Shown: in pieces, positions 9,069-18,170 of the stretch
Layout: each line of letters starts with the position of its first letter
How positions within the stretch are numbered: the first letter of the stretch is position 1
Origin: Agaribacterium haliotis
GTDB taxonomy: Bacteria; Pseudomonadota; Gammaproteobacteria; Pseudomonadales; Cellvibrionaceae
Direction of reading: 5' to 3'
Length of the DNA: 64,000 nucleotides
Assembly: GCF_002312815.1 (NCBI RefSeq)
Contig: NZ_NKQJ01000009.1
Location: forward strand, 62,001 to 126,000
Notes under the pieces: model-generated
What the model saw: only the letters and a program-made list of their open reading frames with translations
Told to the model about the DNA's origin: nothing
The model's database searches: none
Position numbers and translations under genes: made by a program

Positions 9069-9081
9069 AGTTTTATGATCT

Positions 9082-9432
9082 TCAGCTGTTTTGGTTTTTA
9101 ACTTTTACTCTTCGCAGAATACGGTGGCTGTCAAAGCAGCTTTCATTATATATTTGTAAATCAACCAGCTTGCCGGTTGCGTGAGCGTAAAGAAGAACAG
9201 ATAAAACCTGTTCCACATCGCTTCTTTCCGGGTCAACAGCAATGGCCTTAGCAGTGCATCCGGCATTATTGCTCAGCTCAGAATCCACCTCAAAAAATGC
9301 ATTTTTCTTTATATATCCCGCATAGACACTAGTGACTTTTAAGTTGTAACTATGGGAATAAGACTCTGCCAAAGAAAATTTACTTAAGAGTGATAAAGAT
9401 AAGCACAGCAGTGTAGTTGAAACTAACTTCAT
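9082..9432 (-). CDS. Small secreted two-cysteine paralogue, array member 6
   Basis: 116 residues from the ATG at 9432, with signal peptide MKLVSTTLLCLSLSLLSKFSLA; an in-frame ATG six codons upstream (9450) is the alternative. Mature pattern: LKVTSVYAGYI strand, NAGC (first Cys), AVDPERSDVEQVLSVLLYAH then ATGKLVDLQIY, ESC (second Cys), ending RRVKVKNQNS. Function unknown. Confidence 0.75.
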   Translation of the reverse strand: MKLVSTTLLCLSLSLLSKFSLAESYSHSYNLKVTSVYAGYIKKNAFFEVDSELSNNAGCTAKAIAVDPERSDVEQVLSVLLYAHATGKLVDLQIYNESCFDSHRILRRVKVKNQNS

Positions 9433-9469
9433 ATTTTTAGTACTGATCATAATTTGGAAGAATAAATTT

Positions 9470-9802
9470 TTAGGTATTTACATGCAGAGTATTTACACTC
9501 TCAATATGAGGGAATTCGTTACAACTGTTAGTACCATTAATATCAATTTTTTTGCCCGCCATAAATGCCGAAAGCAAAAGCGAATACATATGTTTATATA
9601 CATCACTTGTTAACGATAAAGTAAAATCCCAGCTTCCGTTTTCGGAACAAGAAATCCTCTCTGGGGGCTGATCTAATTTTATAAGAACATAGTTGCCATA
9701 AGCTGGATTAATTGCCAGCTTGATTATTTCCACACCATGCACACTATTCGAATAAACTACATTCGAAATTAATAAAAATACCGTTAGAGTTAATAGTTTC
9801 AT
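9470..9802 (-). CDS. Small secreted two-cysteine paralogue, array member 7
   Basis: 110 residues with a signal peptide (MKLLTLTVFLLISNVVYS). Mature pattern: GVEIIKLAINPAYG strand, ISC (first Cys), FTLSLTSDVYKHMYSLLLSA then FMAGKKIDINGT, NSC (second Cys), ending NTLHVNT. The segment SLLLSAFMAGKK is close to SLVLSAFMAEK of the pseudogene at 7131-7338, suggesting those two are near relatives. Function unknown. Confidence 0.75.
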   Translation of the reverse strand: MKLLTLTVFLLISNVVYSNSVHGVEIIKLAINPAYGNYVLIKLDQPPERISCSENGSWDFTLSLTSDVYKHMYSLLLSAFMAGKKIDINGTNSCNEFPHIESVNTLHVNT

Positions 9803-9824
9803 TTTTAATGCCAGCTAGTGCCGA

Positions 9825-10169
9825 TCAGCTACTTAAGTTCCAGAAAACCAGCACCTCGGGTGCATTACTTAAACATTCACCGCTACTTTCATATAAAACA
9901 CGGACTTTCTTACCTTCATTTAAAGCGGTAAGCGCTGCTGAGTAAAATAAAAAAGACTCGGGCTCGCCTAACGGCATTGCGTAGTGGTCTTTAGATGAAC
10001 AGTGGGATTCATCAGCAAGATCTGAACTTTTGATAAATACTCGGCCAGTGTTTTTGGAAAAACCCACCTCTTTAATGGTTAGCTCTTTGCTCACCGAAGC
10101 TGAATGCGCAAGCTGTGAAACCGCGCCAAATAAAAATAATAAAACACAGTGATATATTCGGGAAAACAT
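9825..10169 (-). CDS. Small secreted two-cysteine paralogue, array member 8
   Basis: 114 residues with signal peptide MFSRIYHCVLLFLFGAVSQLAHS. Mature pattern: LTIKEVGFSKNTGRVFI strands, SHC (first Cys), FLFYSAALTALNEGKKVRVLY helix and strand, GEC (second Cys). Spacing to members 7 and 9 is 22 and 28 bases. Function unknown. Confidence 0.75.
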   Translation of the reverse strand: MFSRIYHCVLLFLFGAVSQLAHSASVSKELTIKEVGFSKNTGRVFIKSSDLADESHCSSKDHYAMPLGEPESFLFYSAALTALNEGKKVRVLYESSGECLSNAPEVLVFWNLSS

Positions 10170-10197
10170 TGATTAACCTTAAAATGATGCCGACAGT

Positions 10198-10518
10198 TTA
10201 TTCGACAATACTTAATTGAAATAGCAAACAGTTTGAGTAATAAAGTGGCCCATCAACCACATAACGCAGCTTGACACGCGCACCTGATACCTTTGCCGCC
10301 AAAGCCGTACTATAAGCAACTTGCTGAGCGTGATTATTAAGATCCACATAAAAACCAGAACACGCCACATCATCCAGTGCAGAATTATCGATAATAATCA
10401 GACCACGCTCAGCCTCATAACCCACCTCAGTCACTTTACCCTCGTAATAAGCACTAACGTCGGCATAGGTAAAATCACTTAGAAAAATTAGTGAAATTGT
10501 AATAACTAGAATTTTCAT
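10198..10518 (-). CDS. Small secreted two-cysteine paralogue, array member 9
   Basis: 106 residues with signal peptide MKILVITISLIFLSDFTYA. It is close to an archetype of the family: YYEGKVTEVGYEAERGLIII strands, VAC (first Cys), FYVDLNNHAQQVAYSTALAA then KVSGARVKLRYVV, SNC (second Cys), and a final LLFQLSIVE strand. Function unknown. Confidence 0.78.
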   Translation of the reverse strand: MKILVITISLIFLSDFTYADVSAYYEGKVTEVGYEAERGLIIIDNSALDDVACSGFYVDLNNHAQQVAYSTALAAKVSGARVKLRYVVDGPLYYSNCLLFQLSIVE

Positions 10519-10598
10519 AAAATTATTTATCGAATATTTTTCAAGAAAACACCGGTGTGGAGTTTGAGGTCTAGCCGCACTACGTTCGGCTTATTACT

Positions 10599-10927
10599 TT
10601 AATCCATCTGAATATAATAAATAGGATCAGCTGGAGAGACCCAACTACCAATAAGCTGACACAAACCGCCGTTCTGGTTGCCACCTTGCGCAGCATCGCT
10701 TTTGTAGTAAATCACTACTGTCTTATCAGATACTTTTGCCGCCATCAGCATGGACAACCAGGCATTGCATTTTTGTTCACTAAATTCACAAAGTTTATGA
10801 ACACCAAAACCATTGCTCATATGAAGAGCATCACTTATACCAAGGTGAGATATTTTTCCAGTGCAATAATAGTTTGCATGTACAAAAGTTGAGCTTAAAA
10901 AACTATAAGGGCTAGTAGATATTTCAT
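10599..10927 (-). pseudogene. Array member 10: small secreted paralogue with a frameshift in a homopolymer
   Basis: From the ATG at 10927 the frame reads MKYLLALIVF and then hits a stop immediately after a run of six T (A6 on the plus strand, 10897-10902). With one more T the frame continues LSSTFVHANYYCTGKIS and on through CNAWLSMLMAAKVSDKTVVIYY and GLCQ to the stop at 10599, giving a normal-length member with a complete signal peptide. So this is a single-base deletion in the signal-peptide region. It may be a real mutation, a slippage-switchable gene or a sequencing error. It is the first array copy after the putative immunity gene. Confidence 0.75.
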
Positions 10928-11010
10928 ATATAAACGCGTATTAAATGTTGTAGGGTAAAAATATACAGTACCAATCAGTGTGAAGTGTCAACTCTGTTTC
11001 TTCTATTTTC

Positions 11011-11946
11011 TTACTCTAAACCCTTCCAAAAATAAGAGCGGGCGTATTCCAGATCGAACTTAGGCCCTGGCGATAGCGCTGACGGATCATCACAGTAATC
11101 AGAAATGCCCATGAATGGCGAGAAAATATCGAAATTCTTAAGAAATTCAAAATTCTCCAAAAAAGCATTTTCTGTGCTTAAAGAAAGTTCATTAAAAATT
11201 GGGGGAACTATGCCATCCGGAATGGCAAGACCTCTATATTCAGCTACTTTCGCATACAGTGTTGCCCAGCCGTGAAAAAAGTATTGCTCTCTCGACCACT
11301 GACTATCATCATCCGATCGATACTTAAGAAACTTAGGCGAACACATTAATTCAAGCTGTTCCGCAACCCCTTTTTCATCTTTAGCTATAAGCGCAGCATA
11401 AAACTTGTAATCGTGAATATATAAACGCTTTTTCTTTACAGTTTCTTCGCACTTAAATGCTCGATTGCACATCTCGCCAATCAGATCATCTTCGCCAAGA
11501 AGCGCTAGGCGAAGCAACAAAGAAATTTGATAGTAGCTAAATGGTTCATTCCACTGTTTTGCCCTACCAACATATTCGGATAGCACAAAAGGAAGTACAA
11601 ACTGAGCATGCCACTCGATATATTTATCATCACCCAAAACAAGCGGATAATAAACACTTGATGGCGTAGATATAAAGCTGGATGACGGCACAGGAAGAAT
11701 ATGTATCCGTAAAATTACAATTTTAACTAGGACTTCGAGTAGCTTCGACGCTTCATCCCGATCCTTATCTACAAAAGCTGCACTAAGAAAGGCTGCGTGA
11801 ACATTTATCCAATAAGCTGAGGCAGCTCCATCTAAGTCCTGAAATGGCTCTGACTCCAAACGACGAGTAAAGATTTTTTCAAATCTATCGATTCGATCAA
11901 TGATATCGGAGGAATAAACAAGCTTTTTACCTTTTTCAAAATCCAT
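11011..11946 (-). CDS. Candidate immunity protein for the upstream toxin-tipped exoprotein
   Basis: 311 residues, cytoplasmic-looking (no signal peptide), mostly predicted helical, with helix pairs such as YYQISLLLRLALLGEDDLIGE and YKFYAALIAKDEKGVAEQLEL. It begins six bases after the stop of the toxin-tipped exoprotein, the place where CDI and polymorphic-toxin systems keep the immunity gene. The size and all-helical character recall the Imm49 type, but I cannot confirm that from motifs. The assignment rests on position and on the lack of secretion signal. Base composition is AT-richer than the housekeeping genes nearby. Confidence 0.55.
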   Translation of the reverse strand: MDFEKGKKLVYSSDIIDRIDRFEKIFTRRLESEPFQDLDGAASAYWINVHAAFLSAAFVDKDRDEASKLLEVLVKIVILRIHILPVPSSSFISTPSSVYYPLVLGDDKYIEWHAQFVLPFVLSEYVGRAKQWNEPFSYYQISLLLRLALLGEDDLIGEMCNRAFKCEETVKKKRLYIHDYKFYAALIAKDEKGVAEQLELMCSPKFLKYRSDDDSQWSREQYFFHGWATLYAKVAEYRGLAIPDGIVPPIFNELSLSTENAFLENFEFLKNFDIFSPFMGISDYCDDPSALSPGPKFDLEYARSYFWKGLE

Positions 11947-11952
11947 GATTAC

Positions 11953-14900
11953 TTACCAATTCTTGTCAATTGGGATAATTTTAAACTCACCACTAGATTT
12001 ATCTAGCCCAGCAACACCCTTTTTGAGATTACCTTCCGCTCTAGCAGTAACAATTGCTTGGAACGCTTCGGAACTCGGATCCATTTTAGTCAACTTTTCG
12101 TCAATCCATCGCTTATCTAACTGCACTCCGTTTTTAGTGTTCCCTAACTTGAACGAATCTTTATTAACCTGCTTACTATCTATAAGTACAACATGCACAC
12201 TGCCATCAGCATCCTTATAAGTAAAGGTATGATCTATGCCATTGTCAGATCCAAACTTCCCTCCCTCAAGAGATTTCCAGCCTGATCTATGGGCTACGGC
12301 CTTTGTAAGCTTTTCAGTTTGCTCACCCACTTTTACATTTAATGCTTGAAGCTCCTTGGCGTCCACAGGAGGGTTTGCTTTTAACTTAATGATGTCAGCT
12401 CTCGTTGTTGTAATATCCGCTTTCAGGTCTAATTCCTGCGCTCCATCTAGGTCGAGCGTACAAGCTGCTGCCCCACCAGCTTTACAACCAACATTGCCAC
12501 TCGCTGATGGTGTGACCGCGTTATCAAAATCAACATCATTCGCGTTTTTTGTCTCAACATTAATTTGCTTGGCTAATTTTGGAGAAATTACCCCAGCATC
12601 CCCTAGTTTGGTAACAAACACCCTAAACGTTGAGGCACCAGGAATTGCCTTTTCAATTATTTTTGATGCGGCCTGCTCACCAAAATAAGCAACTAAACGC
12701 TTTCTTCCCTCTTCGGGGTCTTCATTATAAATTTCATATATTTCATAAAGCTCATAACCCGTTGCCGCTACGTCCAGTGCTTTCAGCAACATAATGGCTA
12801 CAGGAATTAAAAATAGGGCATTATTTGCTGCGGCATTTTCAGCAGAAAACGCTGCAATATTTATCTCACTCGCTTCTGCTCCTGCGACAAACGCAGCCAA
12901 AGCTCCACTTAATTTTGCATACTGTGCAGTGTTTAACCCGAATTCCGAAAGTTCCGCCGCTGTAGCGGTGATATCAAGATTAATAAGTTCTTCTTGTTGC
13001 GCGTAAGTCAGGTTTTGAGGGTCATCAAGTCCATGCCTTATTAAAAACTCTTCTAGCTTTGCCGCATCCTGCCCAACTTGGGTATATGACTTGCGAACAT
13101 CAGCAACTACTTCACCAACAACAGCCCCACCTGCACCAACGGCGCAGGACTGCCCAGATTCGCCACCATCTACGCTCGCTTTTGCAACACCTATTAAACA
13201 GCCAGAACCGGCATGAGCAATGTAACGAACAGCATTGATAATATCTCCAGCCTTATAAAGCTCGCCGATCTCGGTAGCCATCTGCTTGCCGATTGCATTT
13301 ACACCAGAACTTAGAAGAGACTTAGTAAAAGAGTCCCCAAAATCACTGAGCTCACCACCATTTATCAGCGTCGAAGTAGATGTTGATACCGCCGCGTGAA
13401 CAACCTGTTGAGTTGCTTGCCCAGCCAAGCTCAGCTGCCCTTCCGCATTATGAAGCCACGATGGGTCTACCTTTTCTGGATCAATATTTTGAAAGAATTC
13501 AGCATTTACCTGCGCAATGGCCCAAGCAGTCACCATCGACGTCGCAACTTGCTTGGCACCTTCTTCACTTAAAACAGACTCATAACCCGCTTCAAATACT
13601 TCTAAGAAGTTACCTCCATTAACTGCTGCATTCGCGGCAGATTGCGTTGCCATTGTTGCCATGGAAGTAATTGCAGCCTGAGCTACGGCAGAAGAAATTT
13701 GCCCCGCAAAAAGAGCTGCACCCGCACCCCCTGTTACGACGGCCATCACAACAGCAATCATCGCCATAGAAGCAGCATTTAGGGAGGTATTTTTCTCATT
13801 CCACTCTTTATAGATCAGCTCTACTTCTTCCCAATTAATATCTGGGTTGCTTAAATTCTGATCATAGATATCAACTAGCCATTCCATGCCTTCGATATGA
13901 CGGAAGTTATCAACTTGCTGAGCAAGGGTAAGACCGGGTTCGGTTTCTATCTGTACATTTAGATTGGCTACTGCAGCAACTGAAAAACCACCAACAATTC
14001 TGTTATATGCTGCGTTTTCATATGTATGCCCACGATTGATTGTCGTGGTGGTGAACATATTTTCTTTTACATTGCTGTAGCTGTAGTGATCGGTTTCTTT
14101 AGTAAGTAATAGGTTTAATGAACCGTTGGCGGCGGAGACAGTCGTACCCTCTGAAGAGCTTATATCCGCCGCCTGCAGAGTAATATCACCAAATTCAGAG
14201 CGAATGCTAATTGTTTCACCAGCATCCAAAAGTGATCGCATTGCAACCGATTTATAGGTCTCTTCGGTTTTGTTCCCGCGCTTGTAATAGCTGGTACTGT
14301 TAACCAGGCGATCCTGTACCACAATACCTTTCGAAGCCAATAAGCTTATATGGCCGGAATCACTAACTATTTCGGATGCATCGATTAATATGCCCTGGCC
14401 AGCGGCAAGTTCGATCGCGTCTTCGGCGGTAATTTGTGATTGTAGGTAAGAAAGGGTAGAGCGGTTGTTGCGGCTCGAGCCTTCGCGGTTATAAATTGGG
14501 GTACCGGCAATAGTAATATTGCCTGCCGCATTCAGTTTTACAGAGCCTTCTTCAGCAGAAATAATGGCACCGATATTGGTGATGTCTCTGCCTTGGCTAT
14601 CTTCTTCTGGATCTTCAGTTATAGTGCTGAGAGTTACCGAACCATCAGTAGATGATATTTCTGAAATCGCACCGTAACCACTGCCCTGTTCAAAACCGAG
14701 GTCGTAGCGGTAGACAATGGTTTGGTTGGTAATGCTTTTTGCTTCAATATTCAGGTCACCGCGAGCACGAATGATGCTTGATATATTGTCTAGCCTGCCA
14801 CCAGCAACAATACTTAACGAGCCGTCGCTAGTTAAATCCGAGTTGTAGCTTGTAAGTGCTCCTGCTGTAGCGATAAAGGTACCGTGAGCAGCACGTATAT

Positions 14901-15597
14901 CAACATTTCTTGCGTTGAGCTCATCAAGCTCGACGTAACCATCAATGTTGATTGTATGTTCTTCAATTTTTTGTTCAGCAACGGTTTCTGCGGTTAAATA
15001 CAGTACCGGCACGATAACTTGCTGGCCATTGACGGTACGCAGTTCAGGCCAAACTATATTCTTAGCGGCACCATTAATTGTTATGCCACTGTTAATTTGA
15101 TCAAAATCTAGCCTGTCTCCGAATTTCAGGTGCGGATTATTCTTTAGATATTCAAAGCTATCTGTAAATAATTGATTTTGTTGAGCCAGCTCGGTTTTAT
15201 GTTCGAGTAATAGGCTTCGGCCTAGCAGAGCTTTCACTTGCGTTCTTATGTAGCGCGCTTGAACGGCAGCAGTGCCAATATTTTTATAGCGTTTGTACGT
15301 GGGAATAATGGTAGTGATGTCACCAACAGCAATAGGGACGTAAGTAGGTTCACTTATTGTGTCCGGTACTTCTGATAATGCTTGCTTGTACATCCATTCC
15401 AGGTTCTTTGCAGAACTACTGGTCCACTCCATATATTGAGGTGATTCATACGAGTAGCTAGAGCTAGACGAATCAAGATATACGGGGTTTGTATCAAAAT
15501 CGTTTTCAATTATCTGGTCGGTCAGTATGTCTGCAAATGCAGGCGCCAACGGATTCACTATGGTTAAGATACTTAGGAAATACGCAGATAAACGCAT
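11953..15597 (-). CDS. CdiA/filamentous-haemagglutinin-like exoprotein, C-terminal half with nuclease-like toxin tip
   Basis: 1214 residues from the ATG at 15597, supported by AAGGG seven bases upstream. It begins with its own signal peptide (MRLSAYFLSILTIVNPLAPAFA). Residues about 190-590 are a beta-helix of FHA type with repeats such as GSVKLNAAGNITIAG. Next comes a DUF637-like Ala/Gly-rich hydrophobic region containing a GSGCLIGVAKAS...CAVGAGGAVVGEVVAD stretch typical of CdiA proteins. The last 100 or so residues look like a toxin: NGIDH followed by VHVVLIDSKQ fits the D...(D/E)xK arrangement of PD-(D/E)xK nucleases. No VENN motif is seen. A candidate immunity gene follows after six bases. 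A TPS secretion domain is absent here; it is in the preceding gene. Confidence 0.8.
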   Translation of the reverse strand: MRLSAYFLSILTIVNPLAPAFADILTDQIIENDFDTNPVYLDSSSSSYSYESPQYMEWTSSSAKNLEWMYKQALSEVPDTISEPTYVPIAVGDITTIIPTYKRYKNIGTAAVQARYIRTQVKALLGRSLLLEHKTELAQQNQLFTDSFEYLKNNPHLKFGDRLDFDQINSGITINGAAKNIVWPELRTVNGQQVIVPVLYLTAETVAEQKIEEHTINIDGYVELDELNARNVDIRAAHGTFIATAGALTSYNSDLTSDGSLSIVAGGRLDNISSIIRARGDLNIEAKSITNQTIVYRYDLGFEQGSGYGAISEISSTDGSVTLSTITEDPEEDSQGRDITNIGAIISAEEGSVKLNAAGNITIAGTPIYNREGSSRNNRSTLSYLQSQITAEDAIELAAGQGILIDASEIVSDSGHISLLASKGIVVQDRLVNSTSYYKRGNKTEETYKSVAMRSLLDAGETISIRSEFGDITLQAADISSSEGTTVSAANGSLNLLLTKETDHYSYSNVKENMFTTTTINRGHTYENAAYNRIVGGFSVAAVANLNVQIETEPGLTLAQQVDNFRHIEGMEWLVDIYDQNLSNPDINWEEVELIYKEWNEKNTSLNAASMAMIAVVMAVVTGGAGAALFAGQISSAVAQAAITSMATMATQSAANAAVNGGNFLEVFEAGYESVLSEEGAKQVATSMVTAWAIAQVNAEFFQNIDPEKVDPSWLHNAEGQLSLAGQATQQVVHAAVSTSTSTLINGGELSDFGDSFTKSLLSSGVNAIGKQMATEIGELYKAGDIINAVRYIAHAGSGCLIGVAKASVDGGESGQSCAVGAGGAVVGEVVADVRKSYTQVGQDAAKLEEFLIRHGLDDPQNLTYAQQEELINLDITATAAELSEFGLNTAQYAKLSGALAAFVAGAEASEINIAAFSAENAAANNALFLIPVAIMLLKALDVAATGYELYEIYEIYNEDPEEGRKRLVAYFGEQAASKIIEKAIPGASTFRVFVTKLGDAGVISPKLAKQINVETKNANDVDFDNAVTPSASGNVGCKAGGAAACTLDLDGAQELDLKADITTTRADIIKLKANPPVDAKELQALNVKVGEQTEKLTKAVAHRSGWKSLEGGKFGSDNGIDHTFTYKDADGSVHVVLIDSKQVNKDSFKLGNTKNGVQLDKRWIDEKLTKMDPSSEAFQAIVTARAEGNLKKGVAGLDKSSGEFKIIPIDKNW

Positions 15598-15662
15598 TAA
15601 AAGACCCTTGTTATTAGAGCTGCTTTTATTTAGAGAATTCTTTTTATCATTTAACTGAACAA

Positions 15663-18170
15663 TCACGATGCAAGCCCCCACCAATCAAACTCGTTATACG
15701 CGGATATAGCATGGCGCTTAACTGCGTGATAATACTGCGTGAGTGTTTCAAACAGAGAGTGGGTAACTGTTCTGCCGGTTTCTCCTGTTGTAACTTCTTT
15801 ACTCTCCTGAATGGCATCAGGAATAACAACAGTGGAGTCAATTTCGGTGTAGGTTTCCTTAAACACTAGCTCACCAGAATTAATTGTTTCGTCATATAAC
15901 AACTCACCGCCGAATGTTCGGTAGTGATTGTGAGCATACTGTGTTCCATTTTTTGTATACGTACGCTGCACATAGACCTGATCACTGCGCAGGCGCCCCG
16001 CTATATAGTCCGCAGCTTCGTTCAAGAAGTAGTGAAATGGGTTATATGTCTCAGGGCGGAATTCAGAACCCGGCGCATAAAAGTTGCCACGAACAAAAAA
16101 CAAAGCATCAAGCTCTACAGGGTCTTTTATCACCGTATCGGTATCGACCAATTCAGTTGTATAAGAACCAAAGATAGTCTTGTGAGTAACTGTAGTGGTA
16201 GTGGTGCTTTGTTCGACCATCTGGTTTTCTAAACCAATACTTCTAACAACATTTGATTCAATATTTACACCTGAAAAAAATTCGGAGTAAGACAGCATGT
16301 TGGCAAAGTAGTTGGTTGCTTTAATCGTTGCCCCGCCCATAGAAGATAAAAACCCTGGCGGTGAATATATTAGCGTTGCAGAGCCATATGCTATTGAATC
16401 ATCGCTAGCCCCCAATTTTTCAACCATGTAGGTTGATACGCGGTATCGCTGATTCACTAGTCTATGAGCGCGCAGATTGAGCTGGCCAGAATCGCCGCGC
16501 TGAAGCAGGTAGCCTGATGCGTTGATGATGTAAGTTGCAGGGCCAAGTACATCACCAGCAGCTGAACCGGTAATAGAAAGCTCACGTTCAGCAGAAACGC
16601 CTACCTGCGATACTCTTTCTCGATCTAGCAGGATGTGATCCTGACTATCAACGCGAGTGTAGTAGGGGTTTATATTTTCAAACGCCTGGGTTCTGATATA
16701 CACATCTTTGCCAATGATATGTGCTGAGTTTTTTTCAGCCATAACATGGGAGCCTTGGCTGTATACGTATATGGTGTTAGGCATTAAATAAAATGCGCCG
16801 AGTTTTGTGCTGTTCTGTTTAAATGCTTCTTCTTCCGGGTTCAAAAAGTTTGAAAGTAAATCAGAGCGATTTAAATCAAGAAGCTCTGTTAGGCTCGTCG
16901 TTGGATTTGGATCGCGATAGGGCGTCCTTGATCCGTTGCGAATAACACCATAAAGCGACTCTAAATCAATTACTTCTGCTTGAATCAAACCACCATATTG
17001 ATTTAAAACACCGCTAACGCCGTAGACCTGGATTGCAGCATCAGCTACTAGGCTTGCTTCATTTACAAATCTACCCGCGCCGATGGAGATATTTATTGCC
17101 TTCAAGTCAGCGAAGTTATTGACATCTTTACTAGCAATTATTTCAACGTTGGGTGAGTTTAATTGCATTGATTTATCAAGGTTGATATCGCCTGCTGACC
17201 TAAGTGTCAGCTTGGTTTCATCATAAACTCGACCTTGAACATTAAGTGTTGCATTGCTGTTTAGTGTTTGAATTGTTACCCCAGGATTTGGGCTATTTCT
17301 CTGACCGTTGTAGCTAACAACAACAATTGCATCAACACGGCTATCTATTGTTCCGTTGAAAGTAAGGCTTCCCGCTGAGGTAATTGAAACACGTGGCGCA
17401 CGCAAGGTACCTGAGAACGTTGACGAGCTGTTATCAGTCAAAGCCCTTATGATTGCCCGATCCTCATAGTGCCAGCGGAAGTCACCCTTAATAATATCTA
17501 TCGACCCAGCACCCATGGTATATGGGCCACCCTCTAACGCTGTATATACGCCTCTGGATGTATCTATGTTTTTTATAGCATCCTGGTTGACATCCACAAT
17601 ACCGGAGATATCTAAATCCATAGCAAAGATTTCCAGTGCTACTGCCCCGGGAACATATAAGCCATCCAGGGAAACTTTTGCGGTTCCAGGCGCAATGGTG
17701 CCTATTTCACTCGAGTGGAAAGCGTACGAAGGCCTATTACTCGCCACAATCGACGTGCGAAGAACATTTGAAATATCGCAGTTAGTACAGCTAAAAGTAG
17801 AGTCATCTTGTGCAATCACTAAAAAATCTGAGGCCGGACCAACAAATCTTATTGAGGATGTAAGCTCTGTATCGTCGACAACAAAAATTATTTTTTCTGC
17901 AGAGTTGATTCTGTCTTCTACACCACTTTCGTAACGAGGGGCATTCATTATGTAAAGTGGCCTATCAACACGAAAGCTAGAGAAAGAGTTGACAGAGATA
18001 CCGTGTTCATTTGGCGGCGCAATATACAGCGCATCACCATCTGGCATTGCATCTTGAACAAATCGTGCACCGGAAATGATTCCAACTGATGAAGCAACAG
18101 CATTTAGTGGAAACATTAGAATAATGGCTGCCGTGACTGTTAGCTTCAGAATAAGCCTGGTAAAACCCAT
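15663..18170 (-). CDS. Two-partner-secretion (TPS) exoprotein, CdiA/FHA-like N-terminal half
   Basis: 835 residues with a signal peptide (MGFTRLILKLTVTAAIILMF, AxA near 27). The TPS-domain character is seen in GISVNSFSSFRVD and in FSCTNCDISNVLRTSI, matching the CxxC segment common in CdiA-type TPS domains; the canonical NPNL/NPNGI motifs are not evident. Downstream are beta-helix repeats (LTLRSAGDINL, GDVLGPATYIINASG). It is far shorter than usual CdiA proteins (over 2000 aa) and stops 65 bases before the second exoprotein gene, which carries the FHA repeats and toxin tip. TPS exoproteins cross the outer membrane through a TpsB/CdiB pore; none is encoded in this window. Confidence 0.75.
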   Translation of the reverse strand: MGFTRLILKLTVTAAIILMFPLNAVASSVGIISGARFVQDAMPDGDALYIAPPNEHGISVNSFSSFRVDRPLYIMNAPRYESGVEDRINSAEKIIFVVDDTELTSSIRFVGPASDFLVIAQDDSTFSCTNCDISNVLRTSIVASNRPSYAFHSSEIGTIAPGTAKVSLDGLYVPGAVALEIFAMDLDISGIVDVNQDAIKNIDTSRGVYTALEGGPYTMGAGSIDIIKGDFRWHYEDRAIIRALTDNSSSTFSGTLRAPRVSITSAGSLTFNGTIDSRVDAIVVVSYNGQRNSPNPGVTIQTLNSNATLNVQGRVYDETKLTLRSAGDINLDKSMQLNSPNVEIIASKDVNNFADLKAINISIGAGRFVNEASLVADAAIQVYGVSGVLNQYGGLIQAEVIDLESLYGVIRNGSRTPYRDPNPTTSLTELLDLNRSDLLSNFLNPEEEAFKQNSTKLGAFYLMPNTIYVYSQGSHVMAEKNSAHIIGKDVYIRTQAFENINPYYTRVDSQDHILLDRERVSQVGVSAERELSITGSAAGDVLGPATYIINASGYLLQRGDSGQLNLRAHRLVNQRYRVSTYMVEKLGASDDSIAYGSATLIYSPPGFLSSMGGATIKATNYFANMLSYSEFFSGVNIESNVVRSIGLENQMVEQSTTTTTVTHKTIFGSYTTELVDTDTVIKDPVELDALFFVRGNFYAPGSEFRPETYNPFHYFLNEAADYIAGRLRSDQVYVQRTYTKNGTQYAHNHYRTFGGELLYDETINSGELVFKETYTEIDSTVVIPDAIQESKEVTTGETGRTVTHSLFETLTQYYHAVKRHAISAYNEFDWWGLAS

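Noticed and set aside
15663-15684. Frameshift joining the two exoprotein genes into one CdiA
   Set aside because: Frames overlap by 22 bases, but fusion would put a strongly hydrophobic signal-peptide sequence in the chain, and the second gene has its own ribosome site and signal peptide; two genes are the simpler reading.
17515-17934. 139-codon plus-strand frame
   Set aside because: Antisense to the TPS exoprotein; low-complexity Ser/Thr/Ile content mirrors beta-helix codons.
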